Assembly: GCA_026826555.1 (NCBI GenBank)
Contig: JAKSZT010053928.1
Coordinates: 40,968,806-41,032,805 of the forward strand
Length of the DNA stretch: 64,000 nt
Direction of reading: 5' to 3'
From: Tolypeutes matacus
Lineage: Eukaryota > Chordata > Mammalia > Cingulata > Chlamyphoridae
The position numbers and the translations under genes are program-made. The notes under the pieces are model-generated. The model saw only the letters and a list, made by a program, of their open reading frames with translations. It had not been told where the DNA came from and ran no database searches. This document shows positions 48,091 to 59,620 of this stretch, in pieces (position 1 is the first letter of the stretch; each line of letters opens with the position of its first letter).

Positions 48091-49534
48091 CCTCTTAGCA
48101 CAATCATCACTGTCATAATTTTTGCTCCAGGGAAGCGGATCTAGTTTCACTGTCTTGGCTGTGCTTCAGTTGAGCTTTCTGGGCTTGGTTAAATGCTTTA
48201 GGAAAGAATCATAGAGAAAGACAAATAATAACTGATAGAACGAATATGCAAAGACAGAGGAGTGGGGGAGAGGGAGAAAACAGAAAGGGACAGCAAAATA
48301 TCAAGGCCATTGAAGTTGTCTCAGGCCCTGTCTCAGGTAGCTGACGCCTGCCTTAAATAGGTCAATGGGCAGAATTTGGGGGGCCACCATTTACCTGAAC
48401 ATTAGTCGGATGCCCATATCAAGTTATTCTCAGGTAAGTGGGACACATTCCTACTATGATACATACCTGTTCACCTGCACAACATAACTTGTAATCATTG
48501 ATTCAGATATCTCCATACTAATATGTTTCCAATTCAGGAAACACCACTCTGTGTCCCTTTCCTTTCCTCTGGGGCAGGGGAGGGGTAATTTTAGGGTGTT
48601 CAGGATTAACAGATTATTCTGCTGCTAAGTGCATGAGAGTACGGGAGGGGACATGAGGATCAATGTCAGAAAAGGATGACAGGGTAAAAAGCATACAGAG
48701 CCATAGACAAGCCCTTTCGATGATAAAGACTGTGTGTGTATGTGTGTAACTTGACAGAAAATCAGAGAATGTGCCTCTCTTTTCTCAGATATATTTCCTT
48801 CAGAGGTATTTGCCTTGATCCTAGAGAACACACAGGTTTCTTATGAGATACCTCTTACCTATGTAGGACACACATACCACAATTTCCTGCCACTTTGACT
48901 TCCCAAATATCGTGTGTTCAGTGGGAAGCCTCTTGATAAAGGAACCTCCTACTACCTCTATCAGGACAATTTGCCAGAGATTCATTTAACTGAAATTAAT
49001 TTGTCTAAAAAGTCCATTTGCCTAATAGCATCTTTGGTTATAATAATTTTTCATGAACAATATTGCTCACATTCAACACATTTCTTATGATAGGAAGTAT
49101 ATGGAATCCTTTCTACATGTTCTGGCCTTTTAAAATTGTCTTTTTCTATTTTTCTTACTCTTCAAAGAGCTCAAACTATATTCAGCCCAAGCTATATTCA
49201 TTTCTGGGATTGAGATGTCTAGACATGTAATGTGAACTGGTTGGGAAGTACTATTCAAGGTTATTTGCTTAAATATCCAAAAAATCTCCTGGACAAGAAC
49301 TTATCCTAAAGGAAGATGGAAATTAGCTTGATCTAGGGACAAAATCACTAGGCATTGGAGGAAGGACTGGCTGTCTCTTTCACTTTGATATCTGAATTAT
49401 AAATCACTGCTTATTTAGTTGTTGCTTGATGCAATTGTCTCTAAAGGTCAATCAATCCAACAAGTATTTATTAAGTAATTATATGCTCAGTATGTAATTA
49501 GTGCTATAATTGGATATGTATAAAACTTGATAGC
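48091..49534. other. Intergenic, no recognisable feature
   Basis: No gene or clear repeat seen. Confidence 0.5.
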
Positions 49535-49645
49535 TGTTCCATTTGTTTTTCACCTTTGTATACCCAGAATCCAGATAGTGCCTGATTTATGTACATGATC
49601 AATAAACTAATTCATGGATAAGTTAGTGAGTGAATGAATGGATTT
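49535..49645 (+). repeat. L2 3' end
   Basis: 'acctttgtatacccagaatcc', 'agatagtgcctgatttatg', 'gatcaataaactaattcatgg' and 'gagtgaatgaatgg' match the L2 3' end in order. Confidence 0.65.
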
Positions 49646-49989
49646 ATAGCCTGGCTGTTCAGGCAACACAAATGAGGTGAACCAGCAGTCTTTAGACGAG
49701 AAAGGATGTAATTTATTATGAATTATGCACACTGTGGTGGGCAGAGTTAATACTTGGATTTCATTCCTACTCTGCTTTTGAGTTACTCAATGACCATGGG
49801 GTGTTACTAAAATGAACCCTAATAGATTTTTAAGATCTTTCCAGTTGTCACATATTTTGATCGATAAAAATGAGTTTTGAAATTCCAATTTTCTTCACTT
49901 AGATGACAGTGATGATTGGAATGAGAGCGGAAGGCTTCAGTGAGGAGATTATATTGGATTTGGGCAGGATTTTGATTTCACAAATAATA
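49646..49989. other. Intergenic, no recognisable feature
   Basis: No gene or clear repeat seen. Confidence 0.5.
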
Positions 49990-50302
49990 AAAAAAAATCA
50001 CGAATGTTTGCATATCTAATACTATATATTGAAAACAATAACCAGTAGCTCTATGGAGAGAAATAAATAAATCAACTATTGTAATTGGAGATTTTAATGC
50101 ACCCAACTCAGAAATGGATAAATCAAGCAACATGACTATTGAGCTCAAATAATAGATATGTAGAAATTTATAGACTCAAACAGATCACATATATCTTATT
50201 AAGGACATGGAACAGTTACAGAAATGAAAGGCCTCCATTTAACCTCAGTATAACCTAATTCAGCAAGACCATGTTGACTATCAGGTCATACAACAACGAA
50301 AT

Positions 50303-50672
50303 TAGAAATAAGTCTCTGGGGACAGGGAGAGGGAAAAACAGTTGTAATACGGAGGCTTTTTCGGAACTTGGGAATCGTCCTGAATGACATTGCAATGACA
50401 GATATAGGCCATTTCATATCATCACATAACATGCAGAACTGTGTGGGAGAGAGTGTAGACTACAATGTGAACTATGGTCCATGCTCACAGGCAATGCCCC
50501 AGGATTCCTTTAACAATTGCAATGAATGTGCCACTAATGAAGGATATTTATGTGAGAGGGTGTGGGAGGTGTGGGGAGTGGGGCATATGGGAATCCCTAT
50601 ATTTTTTGTGTAACCTTTATGTAATCCAAGTATCTTTATAAAAAAAATATTATTATTAAGAAAAATAAGTAA
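50303..50672 (+). mobile_element. L1-tail-type retroposon inside fossil L1 A
   Basis: An insert of about 340 bp (50313-50656) begins near 'ctctggggacaggg'. It ends 'gtaacctttatgtaatccaag' followed by an A/ATT-rich tail. Near-matching agaaataagt and agaaaaataagt flank it as an imperfect target duplication. The last ~190 bases are the same family as the reversed insert at 33965-34162, and related to 22310-22390 and 59361-59607. The open frame across 50368-50613 shows no known domain and is taken as chance. Confidence 0.65.
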
Positions 50673-51470
50673 CAAAAGTAAAAACAATCCTGTATGATTC
50701 AATACTAAATAACATTACATAAATTTTGTTAAGAAATCATAAAGAGAAATTATGAAATTCTTATAGCTAAATTGTATGGAGGCACAACAGGTCAAAATTT
50801 ATGGGGTGAATCTGAAGCTGTAAAGAGAAATTTATAGGTTTGAATATATCACAAAACAAGCAGAGGAGAAAACAAATGGGCTTAACATTCAAATCAGGAA
50901 GCTAGAAAATAATTCCACAGAGTAAAGCCAAACATATAAGAATGGAGATAATAATCACAAAGCATGAATCAAGCAATAGAGAACAACACAAACCCAATAG
51001 AGATGCTTAATAAAACAAAAGCTGGTTTTTAAGCATACAAATATGATATACAAACTTCGGGTATATTTGATCAAGAGAAAAGATAGAAGATTCAAATATT
51101 ACAAAATGCAGTATAAAAAGGGAATTTACCACAGATATAACACAGAATAAATATCCTGTGGCTATGATGAATAACTTTACACCAAAGAATTTGAAAATCT
51201 TGATGAAATAAATTTCTGGAAGCATAAACTTTGCACAAAAAGAGTTATAATACATGACTACACTAATAACTACTAAAGAAAATAAAATGTTAAAAAATTT
51301 GCTTCCTTATTCCCCTCCTCCCCACCCCCAACGAAGTGAAGAATCAGCAGTTTAAAAGTGAGTACTATTAAATTTTCAAGGGACAGAAACTCCTTATTAT
51401 AAATAAATTGATCCAGAAAACAAGGAAAGATAGATGGCTCATATTGTGAAGCTGGTATAAATTTGACTTC

Positions 51471-52204
51471 CTCTTTTACTGCTGCCTCTAGGTGGGGCCA
51501 ACCTTCCTGGCTGATAACAAAAGCATGGGGAGCTGCCTAAACTTCATGTTGTCTCGAGTTCTTTCATCACAATTTACTTCCCAGGCCATATTTTTTCCAT
51601 GCAGTGAGGCCAATTAGCTTTTTGAACAGGTAAGGCAATGCTATGCAACTACATGGTTTATTTCTTCTACTGGCTTTGACTAGAGTCATATAATACCTAA
51701 GTTGTTCTAAAACATATTGGCTAGGATTTAAGTTTATACATTAAATTTAAAAGAACCCTGTTTTTATTACTCCTTCCTTTTATTCCATCTAATTTCTCTC
51801 TAAAATCCTACTTTGGCATGTACTAACAACCTTGGGAACATATTAGGCCAATACTTCTAGGCCTTTCTATTATTAGGTCAGTATAATATAAGGATAGGTT
51901 TGGGAATATAGGCTCTCTGTTTGTACCTGTGCAATCCTTTCTTGGTTTTATACCAGTTGGTTTTCCTCCAAGATTGTGGAAGCCATATTATTGTTGTTGT
52001 TATTCCTTATTTAAATTGAACTTATAAGAGCTTGATTTCCTCTTGTCATATTTCATGATAAGAGTTGGTGTTAAGCCAATCTGTCTGTTTCTCACTTTGG
52101 GTTCTATTTCTTCTAGAGACTTTTTCTGGTAGGTTACTTTTTACATATGTCTACTTGTTTTTAAACAACTGTGAGACAATACTCATAATTTATTTAATCA
52201 CCCA
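51471..52204. other. Unclassified ~735-bp insert in fossil L1
   Basis: L1 RT sequence runs to 'gaagctggtataaatttgac' and resumes at about 'taaccttgatttttaaacc'. The DNA between has no L1 similarity and no family that I recognise. I saw no A-tail or clear terminal inverted repeats. Confidence 0.5.
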
Positions 52205-52294
52205 ATAACCTTGATTTTTAAACCAGAAAAGGATAGTTCAAGTTCACAAAATAATAGGCTGATTTCACTTATAAACAAAGTTGTGAACATTCTT

Positions 52295-52561
52295 AAAAGT
52301 ATTTAGCTAGGGGAATGGATATAGCTCAAGCAGTTGAGCATCTGCTTCCCACATGGGAGGTCCCAGGTTTGGTCCCCAGTGCCTCCTGAAAACAAAAAAA
52401 CAAACAACAAGCAAATAAATGGAAAAAACACCTCAGGGGAACCAATGTGGCTCAGTGGTTGAGCTCTGGCTTCCCACATACAAAGTCCTGGGTTCAATCT
52501 CCGGCCCTGGTACCGTAAAAAATAATAATAATAATAAAGAAAGAAAAGAAAAACTATTTCT
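52295..52561 (+). mobile_element. Tandem (two-head) tRNA-derived SINE
   Basis: The first head, 52310-52388, reads 'ggggaatggatatagctcaa' with B-box-like caggtttggtcccc and 'agtgcctcctgaaaac'. An A/C-rich linker (52389-52434) follows. The second head, 52436-52515, reads 'ggggaaccaatgtggctcag' with B box gggttcaatctccgg, then an AATAATAAT/A-rich tail. Flanks aaaagtattt and aaaactattt (52295-52304, 52550-52559) are a near-duplication. Both heads keep the tRNA spacing from A to B box. Confidence 0.85.
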
Positions 52562-52994
52562 CTAAATGAATATAAGACTTTATTTACTTATAAATTTATT
52601 TAAAGTATATCATGGTCAAGTGTGGTTCATACCAGGAATTAAAGGAGGTTTTGACCCAGGCACAAAATTTACCATATTTATGGTCCATTGGAAAGTCACA
52701 TAATTATTTCAATAATTACACCAGGAAATATTCTTAGAAAGGTAGGAATAGTAGGAAACTTCCTCAACCTGATAAACTTTGTCTACTAATAAAGGTAAAG
52801 CAAATATAATATACGATGTAGAACATGTTTTTGCATTTCTTTTTAAGATTACGAGTGATATTAGGTATATATGATATCATCACTATGTTCCATATAATAA
52901 TATTGGAACTGCCAAAATAATAAAAGAAAAATGAATAAGATATATGAAGGAATAAAAAGTAGACTCAAAATTTATATTATCTGCATAGCAACTG

Positions 52995-53415
52995 AGACAA
53001 TACAATCTGGATGGCTCTGGAGATTCATTTTCTCCTCTCTTTTGGAGGTGTATCTGATAGCTGGCTGAGCAGGGTTGCGTTAGCTCAGTGGAAGAACAGG
53101 CTGACCCACATGTTGGGTTTCAGAGGTTTACCCTTCCTAAAATCTCTATCTAAGCTTCCCTTTAAACATAGTGATATACTTTTTCCCTGCTTCTGTTCCT
53201 ATCAACGTGTGGTTTTAGAGGGAGCAGGGCCCTTTCCACTGGAACACTGACTTTGGTACATGCAATCCAACTTTGCATGGCTAAGCAATGGAATAATGAG
53301 AGTTCACAGGACTGTGTGAATTCTAAAGGTTTCTTACTTTTAAGAAACGTTCCCAATAATATTTGTACCATGTAGCACTAATATTGCATGTTTGTAACTC
53401 CTTGGCATAACACAA
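52995..53415. other. Unclassified ~420-bp insert with a tRNA-like A box
   Basis: L1 RT similarity stops near 'ctgcatagcaactgag' and returns near 'cataacacaaaatt'. Inside, gcgttagctcagtggaagaaca at 53078-53099 has an exact pol III A-box-like TAGCTCAGTGG. About 50 bases on, tgggtttcagagg is only a poor B box. It may be a very old tRNA-derived SINE or chance. Confidence 0.4.
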
Positions 53416-53640
53416 AATTAAATCAATAGATAAATCATTAGAATCAATAAGATTGTTTGGCAAGTTGCTGGGTACAAGATCAACTTGCAAAGTCAAAAAC
53501 ACTAACCAACAATTATCGAATAAAAATTTAATGGGAAATAAGATTTCTAAGAATAAGTGCTATGAAATATCTGAGATTAATACAACAAAGAACAATATCA
53601 TTATGAAGAAAAACTTTTGTTTAGTTGAAAGTCATGAAAC

Positions 53641-55373
53641 ATTTCCTGCATAAATGTGAAAATATAATTATTCATGGGCTAAATGATATGTTCACTGATC
53701 AAAATGGAATTAAAAGATAAATTTTAAAAAGATACCTGTAATTTCCACAAATATTTGGAACTTAAATATTACAATTCTAAATAACCCATGAGTTAAAGAA
53801 TAAATCATAATAAAAATAGAGAAATATATCAAAATATATGAGAAGCAGGTAAAACAGGGCTGAAAAAGAAATTCATAACATTAAAGTCATATTAGAAGAG
53901 AAGAAAGGCTAAAGGGAATGATCTATGAAACAGATGAGTAAGGTTCCAGGATACAAGGTCACTATATAAAATTCAATTGTATTTCTAAGTATTAGCTATG
54001 TACAATTAGAAATTAAAATGTATAGCATTTACAGTGGCATCCAAAAGTCGGATGTATATTTAACAAAATTTTGGAAGATCTATGTACTTAAAACTTCAAA
54101 ACCTTGCTGAGAGAAATTTTTAAATATCTAAATAAATAAGAAATATATTATTGTTAATCTGCCCTAAAATGATTCACAGATTCAATATAATCCAGTCACA
54201 AACCCAGCAGGCTTTATTGCTGAAATTGATAAGCTATTTGTAAAATTTATATTAAATTCAAATAACCTATAATACACAATTTCTAAAAAATGAACAAATT
54301 TGGAGGATTTAGCCTATTTGATTTCAAGAGTTATTATAATGCTACAGTAATAAAAACAATCCTGCATTGGTATAAGGAGAAACATGTAGACCAATAGAAT
54401 ATAATTGAGTCGAGAATTAAATGAAATTTATGGTCAGTTGATTCCAAACAAAAGGTGCCAAGGCTATTCAATAGGGAAAGGAAAGCCTCTTTTAAAAACA
54501 GTGCTAAAGCATCTAGATGTGATATGGAAAAAATGAACTTTGATCTATAGTGCAATCATAACTCAAAATGGATTATATACCTAAATGTATAAGTTAAAAC
54601 TCTAAAATTTCTAGAAGAAACATAGAAAAACATTAAAGACCTTGACTTAGACAAAGATTTCTTAGATAGGAAAGAAAAAGAACATTAGCTATAAAAGAAA
54701 AAAAATGATAAATTTCACTTCATAAAAGTTAAATGTCTGTTTTTCAAAAGACACTGTTAAGAAATTGAAAAGACTAGCCACAGACAGGAAGAAATTATTC
54801 TCAATTCATAGGTCTCACAAAGACTTGTAACTAGAACATATAAACAACTATTAAAACTCAGTAATAAGAAAACAATTTAAAAATGGGCAAAAGATCTGAA
54901 CACTCCCCAAAGATACACAATCAATAAGCACATGAAAACATGCTCTACATCATTAGCCATTAGGGAAAAGCTAGTTAAAACCACAGTGATACACTAAATA
55001 CTGATTAAAATGGCTAAAATTAAAAATACAATTCCAAGTGCTGACAAGAATGTCTAGCAACTAAGACATTCATGCATTACTGGTTGGAAAGTAAAATGGT
55101 ATGACAACTTTGGTAAACTAGCAGGTTATTAAAAGGTAAAAATATACCCTTACCATACAACTCAGCAATTCTCATTTTAAGTGTTTCCAAAAGAGAAATG
55201 AAAATCCAAGTCCACACAAGGACTAGTAGACAAATGTTCATAGGAGCTTTATTTATAACATACTGAAAAATGGAAACAACTCAAATGTCCATCAATAGGT
55301 AAATGTATACACAAATTGGTATCTTTGTTCAGTATACTACTACTCAGTGATGAAAGCAATTCCTAATAAAATA
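53641..55373 (+). mobile_element. Fossil L1 copy B, internally deleted
   Basis: The L1 order restarts: 'gatcaaaatggaattaaaag' and 'caaatatttggaacttaaat' (53700-53770) are the end of the endonuclease, which lies upstream of the RT already seen in copy A. Then at about 53930 it jumps to 'ggttccaggatacaaggtca', which is after the RT. So this is a second copy lacking the RT domain. It goes on through the C-terminal region (54860-55370) to the ACTB insertion point. Confidence 0.65.
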
Positions 55374-57144
55374 AATGGCTCTGGACTGCCAAGACTGAAT
55401 CTGCCCTGTGCTTGCTCCTCTAATACCACAGCCACCGCTTTACACCCTCCAACCCCAAGCTCACTATGGATGATGACATCGCTGCATGAGTGGTCAATAA
55501 CGGCTCTGGTATGGGCAAGGCCGGGCGACGATGCATCTTCCCATCCATCATGGGGCACCTGCAGCACCAGGCCTGAAGGTGGGCATGGACCAGAAGGACT
55601 CCAAGGTGGGTGACGAGGTCCAGAAAGGGACATCCTGACCCTCAAGTACCCCTTGAGCATGGCACCATCATCAAATGGGGTGACTTGGAGATGATCTGGC
55701 ACCACACCTACTACAAGGAGCTGCACGTGGCCCTGAGGAGCACCCTGTGTTGATCATCAAGGCCCCCTTGAATTCCAGGCCAACTGTGAAACGATGTTGC
55801 AGATTATGTTCAAAACCTCCAATACCCTGCCATGTATGAGGCTGTGCTGTCCCTGTATCCCTTCGACAGCACCACGGACATCAGGATAGACTCCAGTGAT
55901 AGGGTCATCCACACTGTGCCCATCCACGAGGGCTACACCCTTCCCCGTGCCATCCTGCATCTGGCGGCAGGGACCCAACAGGCCACCTCATAAAGATCCT
56001 CACCAAGCGCGGCTACAGCTTCACTGTCCTTACTGAGCAGGAGATCATGCGCGACATCAAGAAGAAGCTCTGCTAGGTTGCCCTGGACTCTGAGCAGGAG
56101 ATGGCCACAGCCATGTCATCCTCCTCCCTGGAGAAGAGATATGAGTTTCCCAGTGGGCAGGTCATCACCAGCGGCAATAAGCTATTCTGCTGCCCTGAGG
56201 CCCTATTCCAGCCCTCCTTCCTGGGCATGGAATCCTGTGGCATCTGTGAAACTACCTTCAACTCCATCATGAGGTATGAGGTGGACATCCACAAGGACCT
56301 CTACACCAATACGGTACTGTCTGATGGGACATGATGTCCATGTACCTGGGCATCGCTGACAGGATGCAGAAAGAGCTCAAGGAACTGGCCCCCAGCACAA
56401 TTAAGATCAAGATCATTGTCCACCCTGAGAACAAGTACTCCATGTGCATCAGCAGCTCCATCATGGCCTTGCTGTCCACCTTCCAGCAGATATGGATCAG
56501 CAAGCAGGAGTAGGACAAGTCTAGCCCCTCCATATTCCACAACAAATGCTTCTAGGAAGAATGTTACTTAGTTGCCTTATACCCTTTCTTGACAAAACCT
56601 AACTTACACAGAAAACATGATGAGATTGGCATGGCTTTATTTTTATATAAATATTTTTTAAGTTTTTAGCACTTGACTCAAAAATTAAAAGGTGGAATGG
56701 TGAAGGTGAGAGCATTAGGTTGGAGCGATCATCCCCAAAGTTCTACAAATGTGTCCGAGGACTTTGATTCCACATTGTTCTTCCTTTTTAAAATAGTCAT
56801 TCCAAATACCTTTAGATGCATTGTTACAAGAAGTTCCTTGCCTTCCCAATAGCTGCCCACTTCTCAAGGAGAAAGGCTCAGTCTTCATCTACATTCACAC
56901 CAGGGAAGTGATAGCATTGCTTTCGTGTAAATTATATCATCCAATTTTTAAAAAATCTTCCACCTTAATACTTGTTCTTTAATTTTGAATGGTCAGCCAT
57001 TGTGGACCCCTTTTGTCTCCTAACTTTAGATGTATGAAGGCTTTTGATCTCCCTGGGAGTTGGTCATGTTTGGGAAGACTTACATGTACACTGACTTGAG
57101 ACCCATTCAGTAAAAGTACACATCTTAAAAAAGAGAATGGCTCT
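55374..57144 (+). pseudogene. ACTB (pseudogene): Beta-actin processed pseudogene
   Basis: An intron-free actin mRNA copy. The insert 55383-57135 is flanked by aatggctct (55374-55382, 57136-57144). A 5' UTR with the ACTB-like 'agctcactatgg' context precedes ATG at 55466. The codons read MDDDIAA, the beta-actin start (gamma begins MEEE), and are cut at codon 8 by TGA (55487-55489). Later blocks in shifted frames match actin ([43 protein letters not shown]). Tyr near the C-terminus is TAG (about 56512) and the final stop is at 56553-56555. The span is 1090 nt against 1128 for intact ACTB, so there are net deletions. The long 3' UTR also follows ACTB, with the poly(A) signal changed to AGTAAA near 57110. 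L1 sequence resumes after the right flank. No function is expected. Confidence 0.95.
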
Positions 57145-57300
57145 CAAAAAATATTATTCTGTGCAAAAGAAGCCAGACACCACAGTGTACACAGAGTATG
57201 AATCCATTAATATGAAGTTCTAGAAGAGACAAACATAATTTGTAGCATCGGAAGCAGATCAGTAGTTGTGGGGAGCTTACTGTGAACTGGCTCCTGAAGG
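57145..57300 (+). mobile_element. L1 copy B 3' UTR, right of ACTB insert
   Basis: 'aaagaagccagacaccacag', 'gtatgaatccattaatatgaag' and 'gcagatcagtagttgtgggg' continue the old L1 3' end from the point where ACTB entered. Confidence 0.75.
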
Positions 57301-57929
57301 TACAAAAGGGCAGCATAGATCATCTTGACCAAAGCTTCTGGGTTTCCATTCTCAGAAACCTGCCATTCTGAGGCAGGTTTGCTCCACCCTAGTCTCTGCT
57401 CTAAGGTGGGGAAGGTACTAGTTCAATGGGTCCCAATTGTTGGTCTATGAACTATGTGCTTTGAAATGAAAAAATCAGGATATGTGGGAAGTTTTCAGTG
57501 TGTTGTTAAATTTATTCCATTGAAAGGGACTTCATAATTGTGAAATGATCTACTTGTAATTTGGTGTTAAATTGTCAATTTATTTTATGCTATGGTGACA
57601 GTGACAAAGTTGAATTTTTAATTGCTCTTGTTTGTCCAAATAAAAATTTGGCAAGTCTGGGCAATGGGAAAATAAAAAAGAAGAGGAAGAGGAAGAAAGA
57701 GATGTAGGAGAATGTCAAGTTCTATTTAAATTAGGGAAGGATATCTTTTTTAAAAAAAAGTCCCTGAAAGCACAGGACATAAAAATAACAACAAACAAAA
57801 TAACAATATCAAAAAGTAGGGAATCTGACTACAATCAAAATGGTTTCATGTTTCATAAAAATATTATTGCAAAGGTTAGTGTATGTATATTACAGCAATG
57901 AGAGCTGCTTAAATATTTAAAACATATAA
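57301..57929. other. Intergenic, no recognisable feature
   Basis: No gene or clear repeat seen. Confidence 0.5.
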
Positions 57930-58500
57930 AAGCATATTTTTTTCCAAAAGAAAATGTAAAATGTAAAAATGAGGTTGGATCTGAGAGGATTCATACAAAT
58001 GGTTAATAAAAATGTAAAATGATTCCATGACTAATTACGGAAATGAAAATTAAAACAATCAAATACTACTTTATAACTATCAGATTGGTAGAAGTTAAAA
58101 CCTGGATCACAGAAGGGTACCTGAGAGTGTGGGGTAAAGAGGAAACTACATGCACAACTAGTGGAAATGTAAGTGCTACAAGGTTTTGGGACAGTACTTA
58201 GTAAAATAAGTGTGACTGGACCCTCCTGCCCAGCTCTTGAAAATCACAGGATTTGGTGGAAGATTTTCACAGCAGCACTACTTGTGATGGCAGGAAATTG
58301 TAGGCAACCTGAGGACATGGCCAGGGAAAATGAGGTCTATTCATGTGGCGGAGTGCTGGAACACTGTGAGCAGGCAGCAACAATGATCTAGCTTTATATT
58401 TGACAGCATGGCATGATCTACAAAATGGTAGGGAATGAATATAGTAAGAATCATGATACATAATATTTATGCAAATTATGCAGCACCAAAAACACTTTAA
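57930..58500 (+). mobile_element. Degenerate L1-type 3' region
   Basis: L1-like words in the order of the ORF2 C-terminal end: 'gaaatgaaaattaaaacaatc', 'tggtagaagttaaaacctgg', 'agcagcactacttgtgatgg', 'ggcatgatctacaaaatgg'. All frames are lost. Confidence 0.5.
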
Positions 58501-58700
58501 TATTCAAGGATACAGTATATCTAAATAGCCACGTGGATGGAAGGGTGGAAGAGTAGAAAGTGGGGAGGAGTGAATAAAGGAGTAAAATATGATAAAATAA
58601 GACAAAATTAAAATAAGAAAACGTTTCTTAACATATTAATGATGAAACCATGCCATGAATGAAAAGTATGATTAATCTTATAAATCCTAGATTCAAAAAC

Positions 58701-59620
58701 AAAAACAAATAAGTTGCTGTCCTGATTTTGTGATAATCAGGGTAGGCTAAACATTCGCTATATTAGAAACCATGCATGCGTCCCCAGACCTAGTTTTTCT
58801 CCCTAGGTCTGGTTTTTGAAATGCTGGTGATAAACTTAGCCTGATTTACTGTATGACCATCCTATATTGGAAAAGACTGTAACTTTAGGTATCTTTGCTC
58901 AACCTTAAGAGATATAACAGGGGGACATATGTGGCTCGGGTCGTTGGGTGTCTGTCTCCCATATGGAGGGACCTGGGTTCGATCCCTGGGACCTCCCAAT
59001 AAAAATTTTAAAAAAGAAAATTATAGAAGGCGCATGGGCCACCAGGCCCCATGCGTGGGTGTGCCGCCAGTCCCCGCAAGCCACGCAACAAGATGGTGAC
59101 GTAACAGGAGAGTGACACAAGGGAGAACCAAGACAAGACAAGTCGAAAAACCAGGAACTAAAGTGGCACAGGTCTCTTTCCCACATCAGAGGTTCCGAGG
59201 ATTGAATCCCAGTGAAGACAGGAGGAGATGGATGAGAAAAGAGGGCAGGAAACGGACACAGAGTTGCCCAGCAAAAGGACACAGAAACAGCAAATACGGG
59301 TGGGGTGGGGTGGTAAAAATGGATAAAAGTAAATAAATAAATAAATCCTTAAAGAAAAATGTATAGGGGAGGAAGATACGGACTATAGTCAGTAGTAATA
59401 CTTTGACGATGCTCTTTCATGATTTGTTAACAAATGTTTAACAACAATGCAGGGTGTTTGTCAGGGGGTGTGGAGGGGTGATGTGTGGGAGCCCTGTATC
59501 ATGTTATGCATGTTTGTTTTGTAAGTTCACGATGTTTACTGAACACTTATAGTTTATGTATGTTCCTGTATGAATGATGTAATTCAATAAATTGTTTAAG
59601 AAAAACAAAAAACAAATAAG
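58701..59620 (+). mobile_element. Composite retroposon, copy 2 (5' module + SINE + L1-like tail)
   Basis: The insert is about 58714-59607, flanked by aaaaacaaataag (58701-58713 and 59608-59620); the A-richness makes exact edges uncertain. 58717-58919 matches the 5' module at 3624-3825 base for base with few changes. 58920 to about 59360 is the same two-tRNA SINE. Where copy 1 has its A-tail, copy 2 continues through a ~250-bp segment of L1 3' UTR type ('cggactatagtcagtagtaa', 'ctctttcatgatttg', ending 'gtaattcaataaattg') to a second, short A-rich end. This is the most complete form of the unit in the window. Confidence 0.85.

Larger units (their letters stand above)
49990..53640 (+). mobile_element. 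Fossil L1 copy A (L1M-like), with four insertions
   Basis: Degenerate L1 ORF2 sequence in proper order: endonuclease (tgtaattggagattttaatgc, about 50080), linker ('aaaacaaaagctggtttt' at 51014), RT from 51355 to 51470 and 52205-52300, 'accaggaattaaaggaggtt' near 52632, motif-B region to about 52990, and post-RT 'ggcaagttgctgggtacaag' at 53460. It is interrupted at 50313-50656, about 51471-52204, 52310-52550 and about 52995-53415. No frame survives. Confidence 0.7.

Noticed and set aside
55340..56545. Minus-strand frames across the actin copy (128, 92, 79 codons) as genes
   Set aside because: They are antisense shadows of actin codons, which are GC-rich and stop-poor on the other strand.
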